From CAYVUM01 sp964619055 (GTDB lineage Bacteria; Pseudomonadota; Alphaproteobacteria; Rhodospirillales; Defluviicoccaceae), in assembly GCA_964619055.1 (NCBI GenBank), contig CAZUDB010000008.1, positions 17,320 through 81,319 on the forward strand: 64,000 bases of DNA, given 5' to 3'. A model generated the notes under the pieces. It did not search any database. It was not told the DNA's origin and saw nothing but the letters and a program-made list of their open reading frames with translations. Positions 55,111 to 63,748 of this stretch are shown here, piece after piece (the first letter of the stretch is position 1; each line of letters opens with the position of its first letter). The translations under genes and the position numbers were made by a program.

Positions 55111-55902
55111 ATGCCGCCGGACCGCATCGTCTGCCTGACCGAAGAAACGATCGAGACACTCTATCTCCTCGGTGAGCAGGACCGGATCGTTGGTGTCACC
55201 GGCTATGCCGTCAGGCCCCCGCAGGTGCGCCAGGAGAAGCCCCGGGTCGGCGCGTTCACGTCCGCCGATGTGGACAAGATCGAAGCCCTGAGGCCTGATC
55301 TTGTCATGACTTTCTCGGATCTGCAGGCCGACATCGTTGCCAATCTGATCCGCCGAGGCATCGAGGTCTATGCCTTTAACCATCGGACGGTGGCCGGGAT
55401 TTTCCGCATGATCGAGACCGTTGGCGCCCTTTGCGGTGCCACGGAGCGCGCCCAGGAGCTCACCCAGGAACTGCGCGCCAATCTGGAACGGGTGCGCAGC
55501 CGGCGGATCAAGCAACGGGCGCGGCCGCGTGTGTTCTTCGAGGAGTGGGATGAGCCGCTGATCTCCGGCATCGGCTGGGTCTCCGAGCTGATCGAGGTCG
55601 CCGGCGGTGAGGATGTGTTTGCAGACCGGGCCAAGGCGAGTCGCGCGACGGACCGGATCGTGACCACGGCGGAGGCGGCCGAGCGCGCGCCGGACATCAT
55701 CATTGGGTCCTGGTGCGGCAAGCGATTCCTCCCCGGCCGGGTGGCCGCCAGACCGGGTTTCGAGACCGTGCCGGCGGTCGTGGCCGGTGAGCTGCATGAA
55801 ATCAAGTCTCCCATCATCCTGCAGCCCGGACCGGCGGCCTTAACCGACGGGCTGCAAGCCATCGAACGGATTGTCAACGGCTGGGCCGAGCGGCGGTCGT
55901 GA
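55111..55902 (+). CDS. BtuF-like cobalamin-binding/ABC substrate-binding-fold protein without signal peptide
   Basis: A 263-residue protein of the helical-backbone metal/cobalamin-binding fold (PF01497): RIVCLTEETIETLYLLGEQDRIVGVTGYAVRPPQV, then ALRPDLVMTFSDLQADIVANLIRRGIEVYAFNHRTV and EWDEPLISGIGWVSELIEVAGGEDVFA. No signal peptide is visible from the ATG at 55111, so it may act in the cytosol, as many stand-alone cobalamin-binding relatives do. It starts 10 bp after the DUF1007 stop, and its end overlaps the next gene (GTGA). Confidence 0.82.
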   Translation: MPPDRIVCLTEETIETLYLLGEQDRIVGVTGYAVRPPQVRQEKPRVGAFTSADVDKIEALRPDLVMTFSDLQADIVANLIRRGIEVYAFNHRTVAGIFRMIETVGALCGATERAQELTQELRANLERVRSRRIKQRARPRVFFEEWDEPLISGIGWVSELIEVAGGEDVFADRAKASRATDRIVTTAEAAERAPDIIIGSWCGKRFLPGRVAARPGFETVPAVVAGELHEIKSPIILQPGPAALTDGLQAIERIVNGWAERRS

Positions 55903-56930
55903 CAGCCATCCGCCCTGGGCACGACGATGCCGTGGCACTGGTTCAGCACATGCTGGAGGCGGAGACCGCGGGCTGGAGCATCGGCACCTTTGGAGCGATT
56001 GCCGAATTCCACCACGTTATCGACGACCCGCCGGGGCATCTCCGACTGACCGAGCAGGGGGGCGACTGTGTCACCGCGCGAGGCGGCATACGGGTCCGGC
56101 TAAGCGAGGCCGTCGTTCCGATTGCCTATGAAGGTTTGAGCGAGCGCCGTGCGGCTTGGAGCGTCGGCGTCGTGTTCTGCGTTAGCCCCAACCATGCCAT
56201 GGGCGGTGGACGGACGGTGCTAACGGAACTGGGTCGCGATGCAGGCGCAATCCGGGATCAGGATCGCGGTGCGGTCCTGTTCGATCTGGGGCTGGGGGCG
56301 CAGCACGTGGCGTTTTGCGTCCGCACAGCCGAGCCGGAATTGGTCCACTGCCTGCGCGGGGCCTCTGGCAAGCCGCTCCTGATACCGGGCAACCAGGCGC
56401 TGGCGGCGATCCGTGCCGCGAGTCCGCACCGGGTGTGCCGGTCCCCGCTCGGCCGGGTCGAGGTCTATCAGGCGATACCGGCCGATGATGCCGATGCCGC
56501 GTCGCCACATGGCCCTCACACCCACTTACTGCCGAGGTTCCTGAATACCGGGCGATCTCATTCCGCCAACGTGCCGGTGCCCGATGGCATGATGCCGGCG
56601 CTGTTTCTCCATCCCGAAAGCCCGCTCAGCGACCGGCTTGGCCGGCCAAGGGTCTTCGATGAACACGCCTTCGCGGCCTTTCAGGCTTTGCTTGCCATGT
56701 TCGGGCCACCGGGCTTCCTGGCGGAAAAGGCCCGCGTGCGGGCTGCCGTCCTGGCCGGCGGCGAGCCCAGGGCGTATCCGCCCGCATCGACCCGGACGCT
56801 CCGGCGCGCAACACGGGTGGCCTTACGGCAACTGCTTTACACCGAAGGAGACCAGCCCGACGTCCGGCGTTGGATTGGCGCCCTAGATCGGGGGCGCGGC
56901 GCTTGCCTTGCAGACGCGAGCAACGGCTGA
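55899..56930 (+). CDS. Uncharacterised protein coupled to the cobalamin-binding-like gene (possibly DUF6925)
   Basis: A 343-residue soluble protein with no signal peptide or membrane segment. Visible blocks are ALVQHMLEAETAGWSIGTFGAIAEFHH, then IRVRLSEAVVPIAYEGLS and RDQDRGAVLFDLGLGAQHVAFCVRT. HTHLLPRFLNTGRSHSANVPVPDGMMPALFLHP is a His-rich region that could bind a ligand or metal. The end is Arg-rich. I believe this is the family DUF6925 but am not certain; no function is known. It overlaps the upstream gene by 4 nt, so the two products probably work together. Confidence 0.7.
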   Translation: MTAIRPGHDDAVALVQHMLEAETAGWSIGTFGAIAEFHHVIDDPPGHLRLTEQGGDCVTARGGIRVRLSEAVVPIAYEGLSERRAAWSVGVVFCVSPNHAMGGGRTVLTELGRDAGAIRDQDRGAVLFDLGLGAQHVAFCVRTAEPELVHCLRGASGKPLLIPGNQALAAIRAASPHRVCRSPLGRVEVYQAIPADDADAASPHGPHTHLLPRFLNTGRSHSANVPVPDGMMPALFLHPESPLSDRLGRPRVFDEHAFAAFQALLAMFGPPGFLAEKARVRAAVLAGGEPRAYPPASTRTLRRATRVALRQLLYTEGDQPDVRRWIGALDRGRGACLADASNG

Positions 56931-56989
56931 CGCGTCAGAGATCACGGTTGCGGCACATCGCCCGGCGCGGTCGTAAGCCGTTCGGGCCC

Positions 56990-57283
56990 TCAGGCGATGG
57001 ACCCGATGATCTCCCGATACTCCGTTTCCTCGAAGGCCTTCAGCGACGTGGATCGAATGTTGCCGCCCTTGGCGATCGACAAGGCAAGCTTGGCAAATGC
57101 CGCATCATTGGGGGCGTCGATGACGACGACCATGTCATAGCCACCAATGGTCATGTAAAACTGCGTCATCTCCGCACCGTGCTGACGACAGAGGTCACGG
57201 GCGGCGTCAACGCGCTCGGGCGAGTCTTTGATGTGGCGGATCCCCTGATCGGTCCAGTTGAGCAGCATGATGTACGTGGCCAT
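56990..57283 (-). CDS. GYD domain protein
   Basis: A 97-residue single-domain protein of the GYD family, a ferredoxin-like alpha/beta fold: MATYIMLLNWTDQGIRHIKDSPERVDAARDL, then FYMTIGGYDMVVVIDAPNDAAFAKLALSIAKGGNIRSTSLKAFEE. The name-giving GGYDMV is present. Function is unknown. The ATG at 57283 follows GGGGAGGTG. It is convergent with the preceding gene. Confidence 0.9.
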   Translation of the reverse strand: MATYIMLLNWTDQGIRHIKDSPERVDAARDLCRQHGAEMTQFYMTIGGYDMVVVIDAPNDAAFAKLALSIAKGGNIRSTSLKAFEETEYREIIGSIA

Positions 57284-57634
57284 CGTCACCTCCCCGATTA
57301 CAGCCCCTCTAATTCACATATCGAGTATGGCCTTTCGCGGCGGCTTCGTCGAGCCGCAGTGCGATCTTCGCCGCCGCCTTGGCGGGAACCACCGGTTAGA
57401 GGGGCGCGTCATGACTCGACCGCTTTGTAACGTTTAGCCGGATCTCGCATCCGAGCGGTCTTATGTTTCTGGTGATGTGACTTAAACGCGTAGTACCCTA
57501 CACTTTGAGGTCCGCGAGTGCGGATACGTCGCCCGCATTTTCAGCGTTCAGTCGACGTGGCGCCGCGCCGAATGTGGCCTGGTCGCTGAGCCGATGCGGA
57601 TACTCGCTACGTCGCGGCAAACAGGGAATTGATC
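57284..57634. other. Intergenic region between GYD and NTF2-like genes
   Basis: About 350 bp between divergent genes, without a credible gene. It contains a small TCCGC-GAGT-GCGGA hairpin and is the boundary where GC content begins to fall toward the accessory patch. Promoters for both genes must lie here, but I cannot place them. Confidence 0.5.
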
Positions 57635-58009
57635 ATGTCACCAACTGAATTGGTAAGACGGTGGGTGGATCTGTTCAATGCCGCCGATATTGAAGGTTTG
57701 GCGATGATGTATCACGAAGATGCCGTGAATGAACAAGCTGTCTTCGCGGAACCTCGCCGGGGCCGAGAAGAAATTAGAGAATTTCTAGAAATAGACTTCG
57801 CGCGAGCCAAAATGGTTTGCATTGAAGAGCGTGTATACGAGTGTGGTGACACGGCGATTCTTCAATGGAGAGATCCGATCGGCTTTAAGGGGTGCGGCTT
57901 TTTTCAATTTAAAAACGAGAAAATTATTCATCAGAAAGGCTACTTCGACCAACTGACGTTCTTCAAGGCCCATGGATTGCCTATACCGGGTGAATACTTA
58001 GAAAAATGA
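57635..58009 (+). CDS. NTF2-like / SnoaL-like fold protein
   Basis: A 124-residue protein of the NTF2-like superfamily: MSPTELVRRWVDLFNAADIEGLAMMYHEDAVNE, then EPRRGREEIREFLEIDF, and the beta-sheet end DTAILQWRDPIGFKGCGFFQFKNEKIIHQKGYFDQLTFFKAHG. Members are small enzymes or ligand-binding proteins; the substrate cannot be inferred. AGGGA precedes the ATG at 57635 by 8 nt. The gene is AT-richer than the chromosome average and directly abuts an insertion sequence. Confidence 0.85.
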   Translation: MSPTELVRRWVDLFNAADIEGLAMMYHEDAVNEQAVFAEPRRGREEIREFLEIDFARAKMVCIEERVYECGDTAILQWRDPIGFKGCGFFQFKNEKIIHQKGYFDQLTFFKAHGLPIPGEYLEK

Positions 58010-58031
58010 GAGTCGACGACCGCTTTTGACC

Positions 58032-58048
58032 GAGGGTGTTGAAAAAGT
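58032..58048 (+). repeat. Left terminal inverted repeat of the IS
   Basis: GAGGGTGTTGAAAAAGT, identical to the reverse complement of 59739-59755. Confidence 0.9.
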
Positions 58049-58152
58049 TGGCGCATGAGGCGTTGGTATTCCGTCCGGCGTTTCTCGTGCGGATCGGATT
58101 GAGGCTGTGTTCGGAGAGGGGTTCTTTCGGTCGAGGTCGGTGTTGTTCGGCC

Positions 58153-59674
58153 TCACGCCGTCACCGGCGCCGCTTTGGGCTCGGGCGGGGGCCATATGGC
58201 CTTGGCGAGCCGTCTGAGGTTCTGAACCGTCGCGGCCAACAGGAACTCATCGCTCGCGCCGGTGAGCCCGCGCAAGCGGAGGCGGGTGAGGCCGAGGTTC
58301 CAATTCAGATCCCCGAACCCAGTCTCGATCATCTTCCGTTGGCGGGCGGAGACCTGGTAGTCGTCGGTCGTCATGATGGCACGAGCGCGGTCGCGTGCCG
58401 CTTCGTTGACATCGCGCGGGAGCCGGCGCTGCGGCGATCTCGGGCAGCATCGCGGCTTCAACGGGCAATGCTCGCAATCGCGTTTGCTGGCCCGGTAGTA
58501 CGGCGTGTTGCCGTGAAACACCCGTCCCGTGGTTCGCATCGTCTTGCCGTGCGGGCAGATGTAGACGCCGCGCTCGGGATCGAAGACGAAGACCTCACGC
58601 GAGAAGATCCCGTCGTCGCGCTTGGCCTTGTCCCACAACGGAATGTGCGGGGCGATGTCGCGCTCGACGAGTTTTCCCAAGAGCTCCCCGGTGCCGTATG
58701 CGACGTCGGCCGTGATCCGGGTCGGCTTGAGGTCGAAGCGATCCTGCACACGGTCGAGCATGGTTTCGACAGCGTCGACCTCCATGGAGATCCGCGTCGG
58801 TGTTGCCGCGACATCGACGATCACGCCATCCAAGAGGTCGACCATGTGGTTGACGCTGTAAGCAAACTGCACCTTGTGACGCCCGCGCGTCGTCCATGCC
58901 GCTGCAGGATCCGACGGCGAGATCGCTTTCGGCTTCTGGTCGGGATTGATGGGAGGGTTCTCGCTTTCAAGAGCGATGAGGTACTCCTGAACCGGCCGGC
59001 TGGCTTTCTGCTCATCGGTCCAGTCGACCTCGCTGCCTTCGATGCGCTGGTAGCGGCTGGCGTCCGCTTCCACCACGCTGGCGTCGACCGCGAAGCCATC
59101 GCCGCCGACCAGCCCGACCTTCATGCACGTCGCCACCACGCTCTCAAATACCAGACGGAAGACATCGCTTTCGCGAAACCGACCGTGACGGTTGACCGAG
59201 AAGGTCGAGTGATGCGGCACCGCGGCCTCGAGCCCAAGCCCGCAAAACCACTTGTAGGCGAGGTTGAACCGAACTTCCTCACACAGCCGCCGTTCAGAGC
59301 GGATCGAATAGCAGTAGCCGATCAGCAGCATCCGAAGCATCAGCTCTGGATCAACCGAGGAGCGACCGATATCACTGTAGAACGGCTCAAGCTGCTGACG
59401 GATAGCGTCGAAATCCAGCAGTGCGTCGAGCTTGCGCACCAGATGGTTCGCCGGAANNNNNNNNNNNNNNNNNNNNNNNNNNNNNNNNNNNNNNNNNNNN
59501 NNNNNNNNNNNNNNNNNNNNNNNNNNNNNNNNNNNNNNNNNNNNNNNNNNNNNNNNATAGCGTCGAAATCCAGCAGTGCGTCGAGCTTGCGCACCAGATG
59601 GTTCGCCGGAACTTGGTCCTCGAGCCGGAACTCGTAGAACAGCCGTTCCTGACCAGCTCCTGTCGCCTCATCAT
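58153..59674 (-). pseudogene. IS1182-family transposase, interrupted by gap and probably frameshifted
   Basis: A DDE-type transposase. The part left of the gap (58153-59439, 428 residues) is complete from RKLDALLDFDAIRQQLEPFYSDIGR through DPELMLRMLLIGYCYSIRSERRLCEEVRFNLAYKWFCGL, the Asp region GGDGFAVDASVVEAD, TADVAYGTGELLGKL, and a Cys-rich insert (CPHGKT, CEHCPLKPRCC) to ETGFGDLNWNLGLTRLRLRGL. Right of the gap the same frame continues as QERLFYEFRLEDQVPANHLVRK. The only nearby ATG (59674, MMRRQEL) is in another frame. From memory of relatives (MMRRQE-PGQERLFYEF), one base seems missing near 59655, so the copy may be inactive, or the base was lost in sequencing. Confidence 0.8.
59457..59556. 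other. Assembly gap of 100 Ns
   Basis: Exactly 100 Ns. The 55 bases before (59402-59456) are identical to the 55 bases after (59557-59611), so the two contig ends overlap within the IS and the true gap is probably zero, or a collapsed repeat. Confidence 0.97.
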
Positions 59675-59738
59675 CGCAAACCTCGACTGCGATCGACCTT
59701 ATAGCGACGGAATCACAGCCAAACCGGCAATACCAGGG

Positions 59739-59755
59739 ACTTTTTCAACACCCTC
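59739..59755 (-). repeat. Right terminal inverted repeat of the IS
   Basis: ACTTTTTCAACACCCTC, the exact reverse complement of 58032-58048. Confidence 0.9.
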
Positions 59756-59826
59756 AGCCAGAGCCTGACCTCCGCCTCGCGCAGAACGTTGATGATCTGC
59801 TCAGTCGTAAATCGCTTTCAGGCCAT
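59756..59826 (-). pseudogene. IS3-family orfA N-terminal remnant
   Basis: On the minus strand from the ATG at 59826: M-A-stop, then KRFTTEQIINVLREAEVRL, which is the start of IS3-family OrfA (helix-turn-helix protein). The third codon is TGA where relatives have an arginine codon. The fragment ends exactly at the IS1182 terminal repeat. The rest of the IS3 element is not on the other side of the IS. From 59827 to 60010 I see no gene. Confidence 0.75.
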
Positions 59827-60010
59827 CCAGCTTGCCCCTTCTCGATCAGGATCCCCAGTACGCGTCCTCTAACCTCGCTCGTAGATCCGGTGAAGGGGGG
59901 CATGTGGACACCTCGAAAAAAACCGCTGATCCGCCATCACCGCCTCCCGCACCGGTAGAGAGTCAGCCTTCAACCGCCATGGCAACGGGTTTTTCGAGAT
60001 GTCCTTTCGA

Positions 60011-60829
60011 CTATCGGGCCGCCGCCTCTCCAAAGACCTCAACGCCGGCGTGTTCCAAGTGTCGCTGGAACAGGGTTTGAGCGTGCGCATAGAACTCCCG
60101 GTCCAGGTCCGTCAGCTTCAGGATTATATCGAAAACGCTAGGATCTACGGCCTCATCGTCCGGGGACCGGTTCATGTGTGGAAACGCCGCGATCTCGGTC
60201 TCGCCGATTTCGCTCATGAATAACTTTATAGAGTCATCAATTCGTTCGGTGAGGCCAATAAAATCAAAGCGTTCCAAGCGCTCGACCGCCCTGTCCAGAT
60301 CCGCGCGAGAGACCGCCCTTGGGTGGTTGGGGTCCACGCCAATGTCGTCAATCGAAAACACCTTTGTTTGGTAGTTTTGAATGTGATGGGCGACAAATTT
60401 CTCATCTCGCAGCAGCTCAAGATCGCTCACCTCGGCGACGCCACGTTTGGCGCGGTAGCGATGTTGATGGTGGATCATCGATATCGTGCGTGTCACGGGG
60501 TCGCGCAAAAATGTAGCCGTTCGTACCGGCATTGGCATGAGGTCCGTTAGAATAGCTGGGAAATGCCCAAACACGAATTGTCTTTCCTTCAATAAATTTG
60601 GCTGAGATAAAATAAGCTGTAGAAACGGAGTTGTTTTTAGGTATTCTTTCTTGGTTTGATCTAATTCGTGCTCCGTGGGATAAATTTTGCCCGGATACTT
60701 GCTTCCTAAGAATCGACGCAGGCTGGTGCCGGCTGTTTTCATGATGTGGATTACGAGCCACGGATTTTCCGAGCCGGGCGCCGGCGACGATCTTTCGCGA
60801 CTATCTGACCTGATAAGCTCATTACGCAT
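60011..60829 (-). CDS. Sulfotransferase family protein
   Basis: A 272-residue protein of the Sulfotransfer_2-type family. The PAPS 5'-phosphosulfate loop is WLVIHIMKTAGTSLRRFL (about 24-41). The 3'-phosphate motif is ATFLRDPVTRTISMIHHQHRY (about residues 105-125). LGSKYPGKIYPTEHEL and FIGLTERIDDSIKLF follow. No signal peptide or TPR is present. It would sulfate a carbohydrate, in the cytosol or at the membrane. AAGGA precedes the ATG. The gene is distinctly AT-richer than its neighbours and sits in an IS-rich patch, so recent acquisition is likely. Confidence 0.85.
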   Translation of the reverse strand: MRNELIRSDSRERSSPAPGSENPWLVIHIMKTAGTSLRRFLGSKYPGKIYPTEHELDQTKKEYLKTTPFLQLILSQPNLLKERQFVFGHFPAILTDLMPMPVRTATFLRDPVTRTISMIHHQHRYRAKRGVAEVSDLELLRDEKFVAHHIQNYQTKVFSIDDIGVDPNHPRAVSRADLDRAVERLERFDFIGLTERIDDSIKLFMSEIGETEIAAFPHMNRSPDDEAVDPSVFDIILKLTDLDREFYAHAQTLFQRHLEHAGVEVFGEAAAR

Positions 60830-61476
60830 CCGTCATTTTTCCTTATAACCAGAGAGAAAAAACACGCGCAAGGCGCTTGAGCCGATGATAGACGGGGTGT
60901 CAAGTCTTGCTCAACTGCTCCAAACGCTGCTCCCGGCAGTCAGGATTGCCCGGCCATAGCAAAAGGAGCTGCGGGTTTAGGCCGCAATCCGCGGCAAGCT
61001 CTAGTCGTAAATCAGATCAGCGACTTGGTTCCAAAGCGGACGATCGGTTGATTTCCGAAGCGATTGCTTTGATGGTTCCATTCGACTGACGGATCAGACT
61101 CGTCCGTCCGCATCGAACCACAAACTCAGGACCATGGGGCGGCGGTGTCGCCGCATGCATAAGCGTCTCGAACGTTACGCAACGAGCACGCTTGGTATCA
61201 AGTCGTTTTCAGCGCTTGGTGCACGGGGCGCAGCGGCGTGCCGCGAACGCTCGCCGTAGGCGACACGTCAGGCGCGCAAAGCCGACTAGTGGAGCGTGGT
61301 CTGTCCGCTATGGATGTCGGCAGCGCGAATCAAGCTGGCGGTCCCCATAAGCACCGGTCCGATCTTCGCCGTAGCGTTCGCGGGCGCAACGTGTCAGCGT
61401 GTCACGTGAACGCCGCCAGGGGGAATTGCGCGCCGCGCGCGTGCGCTTCGATCAACCGCGACGACGGGGGAAGGCC
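60830..61476. other. Intergenic region between sulfotransferase and malic enzyme genes
   Basis: About 650 bp without a credible full-length gene. A 26-codon frame on the minus strand (61001-61081, MEPSKQSLRK to NQVADLIYD) is the only clean small one and is not recognised. GC content rises again toward 61.4 kb, marking the end of the accessory patch. The promoter for the malic enzyme must lie here. Confidence 0.5.
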
Positions 61477-63732
61477 ATGGAGAAAGTCACACGGGAAGCG
61501 GTGCTGCGCTACCACACGGAAGGCCGCAAGGGTAAAATCGAGGTCATCCCCTCCAAGCCGAGCCTGACCCAGTACGACCTGAGCCTGGCTTACTCCCCCG
61601 GTGTCGCTATCGCTGTGCAGGAGATCGACGACGATCCGGAGTTGGCCTATGAGCTGACCGCCAAGGCCAACCTGGTGGGCGTGGTCAGCAACGGCACCGC
61701 CATCCTGGGCCTGGGTGAACGCGGGCCGCTGGCCAGCAAGCCGGTGATGGAGGGCAAGGGCCTGCTGTTCAAGCGTTTTGCCGACATCGACGTGTTTGAC
61801 ATTGAGATCGACGCCACCGAGCCGCAGGAGGTCATCGACATCGTCCGTGCGCTCGCGCCCACCTTCGGCGGCATCAACCTGGAGGACATCAAGGCGCCCG
61901 AGTGTTTCGCCATCGAGCAGCGCTTGAGTGAACTGCTGGATATCCCCGTGTTCCACGACGATCAGCACGGCACGGCGATCATCGTGGTGGCGGGCCTGTT
62001 GAACGCGCTGGAGCTGACCGACCGCAAGATCCACGACATCAAGGTCGTGTTCAGCGGGGCCGGGGCCGCCGGCATCGGCTGCGCGGAGCTGCTGGTGCGG
62101 GCCGGCGTGCCGCGCGGCAACATCACGCTGTGCGACAAGCTGGGCGTCGTTTATGCCGGGCGCACCGAGGGCATGAACCCCTACATGGAGCGGTTCGCCC
62201 AGGAGACCGAGGCACGCACCCTGGCCGAGGCGATTCCGGGCGCCGACGTGTTCATGGGCGTCTCCGTCGGCGGTGTGCTGACCCAGGACATGGTTCGGAC
62301 CATGGCGCCGCAGCCGATCATCTTCGCCATGGCCAACCCGGACCCGGAGATCAGCTACGACGATGCCAAGGCCGCGCGCCCGGACGCCATCGTCGCCACC
62401 GGGCGGAGCGACTATCCCAACCAGGTCAACAACGTCCTGTGCTTTCCGTTCGTGTTCCGCGGCGCCCTCGACGTGCGCGCGCGGCGGATCACGGACGGCA
62501 TGAAGCTGGCCGCGGCCCGGGCGTTGGCTGCGCTCAGCCACGCCGACGTGCCGGACAGCGTGCTGAAGGCCTACAACACCGAGAGCCTGCTGTTCGGGTC
62601 CGACTACATCATCCCGAAACCGGTCGATCCGCGGGTCCTGCTGTGGGTGGCGCCTGCGGTGGCGCAGGCCGCCATGGCCGAGGGGGTGGCGCGTGTTTCC
62701 ATCGACGCCACCACTTACCGTGAGCGCCTGGAAAGCCGGCTCGGCAAGGACTGGGCCTTGATGCGGACCATCTTCAACAAGGCCCGCACCGCGCCGAAGC
62801 GGATCGTGTTCGCCGAGGGCGAGGAGGCCAAGATCATCCGCGCCGCCGCCGAAATCGCGGCGCAAGGGATCGGCGAGCCGATCCTGCTTGGCTCATCCGA
62901 GGCCATCCAGAAGACGATTTCCGAGCTGGGCCTGGACTTCGAGCCCAAGGTGATTGAGCCGCGAGCCTCGCCGCGGGCCGAGATGTATGCCCGCGTGTTG
63001 TTCAAGCACCGGCAACGCAAGGGCATCACCCTGCCCGAAGCGCGGGAGATGGCCCGGCGCAACAACCACTTCGGCCTGCTGATGGTGCAAAGCGGCGACG
63101 CGGATGCATTCATCAGCGGGCTCACCACCAACTACGTGGAGGCGCTGGAGCCGGCCTTTCAGGTGATCGGCACCCGCCCGGACGTGAACCGGGCGGCGGC
63201 TTTGTTCATCATGATCGTCAAGGACCGGGTTTACTTTTTCGCCGACTGCGCGGTGATCATCCAACCCTCCGCCGAGGATCTGGCGGCCATCGCCGAGATG
63301 TCGGCGGAGGTGGCCACCAGCTTCGACATCGGCACCCGGATCGCGATGCTGTCCTTCTCCAACTTCGGCAGCGTCGCCCACCCGGGCCCGAAAACGGTGG
63401 CCGAGGCCGTGGAGATCCTGCGTAAGCGCCGTCCGCACCTGCACGTGGACGGCGAGATGGCGGCGGACACCGCCGTGATGCCGGAGATGATCGACCAGTT
63501 CTATTCCTTCAGCCAGGTGCGGGAGGCCAACGTGCTGATCTTCCCGGACCTGAACGCCGCCAACACCTCCTACAAACTGATGCAGCGCATGGGCGGCGCG
63601 GAGGCCATCGGCCCGGTGCTGATGGGCATGAACAAGGTGGTCCACATCCTGCTGCCCAGCCACGACGTCCGCGATATCGTCAACATGGCGGCGATCGCGG
63701 CGGTGGACGCCCAGATGCGCGCGCTGGCTTAA
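61477..63732 (+). CDS. maeB: NADP-dependent malic enzyme, MaeB type (malic enzyme-phosphotransacetylase hybrid)
   Basis: A 751-residue protein that decarboxylates malate to pyruvate. The N-terminal catalytic domain has YDLSLAYSPGVAIAVQEI, GTAILGLGERGPLASKPVMEGKGLLFKRF and LEDIKAPECFAIE with FHDDQHGTA. The NAD(P) domain has VVFSGAGAAGIGCAELL. From about residue 430 the C-terminal half is phosphate-acetyltransferase-like (RIVFAEGEEAKIIRAA, LLMVQSGDADAFISG, HPGPKTVAEAVE); in MaeB this part is regulatory (acetyl-CoA) and not catalytic. GGGGGAAGG precedes the ATG at 61477. Confidence 0.96.
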   Translation: MEKVTREAVLRYHTEGRKGKIEVIPSKPSLTQYDLSLAYSPGVAIAVQEIDDDPELAYELTAKANLVGVVSNGTAILGLGERGPLASKPVMEGKGLLFKRFADIDVFDIEIDATEPQEVIDIVRALAPTFGGINLEDIKAPECFAIEQRLSELLDIPVFHDDQHGTAIIVVAGLLNALELTDRKIHDIKVVFSGAGAAGIGCAELLVRAGVPRGNITLCDKLGVVYAGRTEGMNPYMERFAQETEARTLAEAIPGADVFMGVSVGGVLTQDMVRTMAPQPIIFAMANPDPEISYDDAKAARPDAIVATGRSDYPNQVNNVLCFPFVFRGALDVRARRITDGMKLAAARALAALSHADVPDSVLKAYNTESLLFGSDYIIPKPVDPRVLLWVAPAVAQAAMAEGVARVSIDATTYRERLESRLGKDWALMRTIFNKARTAPKRIVFAEGEEAKIIRAAAEIAAQGIGEPILLGSSEAIQKTISELGLDFEPKVIEPRASPRAEMYARVLFKHRQRKGITLPEAREMARRNNHFGLLMVQSGDADAFISGLTTNYVEALEPAFQVIGTRPDVNRAAALFIMIVKDRVYFFADCAVIIQPSAEDLAAIAEMSAEVATSFDIGTRIAMLSFSNFGSVAHPGPKTVAEAVEILRKRRPHLHVDGEMAADTAVMPEMIDQFYSFSQVREANVLIFPDLNAANTSYKLMQRMGGAEAIGPVLMGMNKVVHILLPSHDVRDIVNMAAIAAVDAQMRALA

Positions 63733-63748
63733 GGGCAGACAGCGTTCG

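Larger units (their letters stand above)
58032..59755 (-). mobile_element. IS1182-family insertion sequence (with assembly gap)
   Basis: Bounded by perfect 17-bp terminal inverted repeats at 58032-58048 and 59739-59755 (GAGGGTGTTGAAAAAGT and its complement). It carries one transposase gene on the minus strand. With the 100 Ns and the 55-bp duplicated edge removed, the element is about 1.57 kb. I see no clear target duplication. The right end abuts an IS3 remnant. Confidence 0.9.

Noticed and set aside
58036..59456. Long plus-strand open frame antisense to the transposase
   Set aside because: Mirror frame of a clear IS1182 transposase; product has no recognisable features.
61402..62865. Long minus-strand open frame inside maeB
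   Set aside because: Shadow frame of a conserved malic enzyme, His/Gly/Asp-rich without domains.
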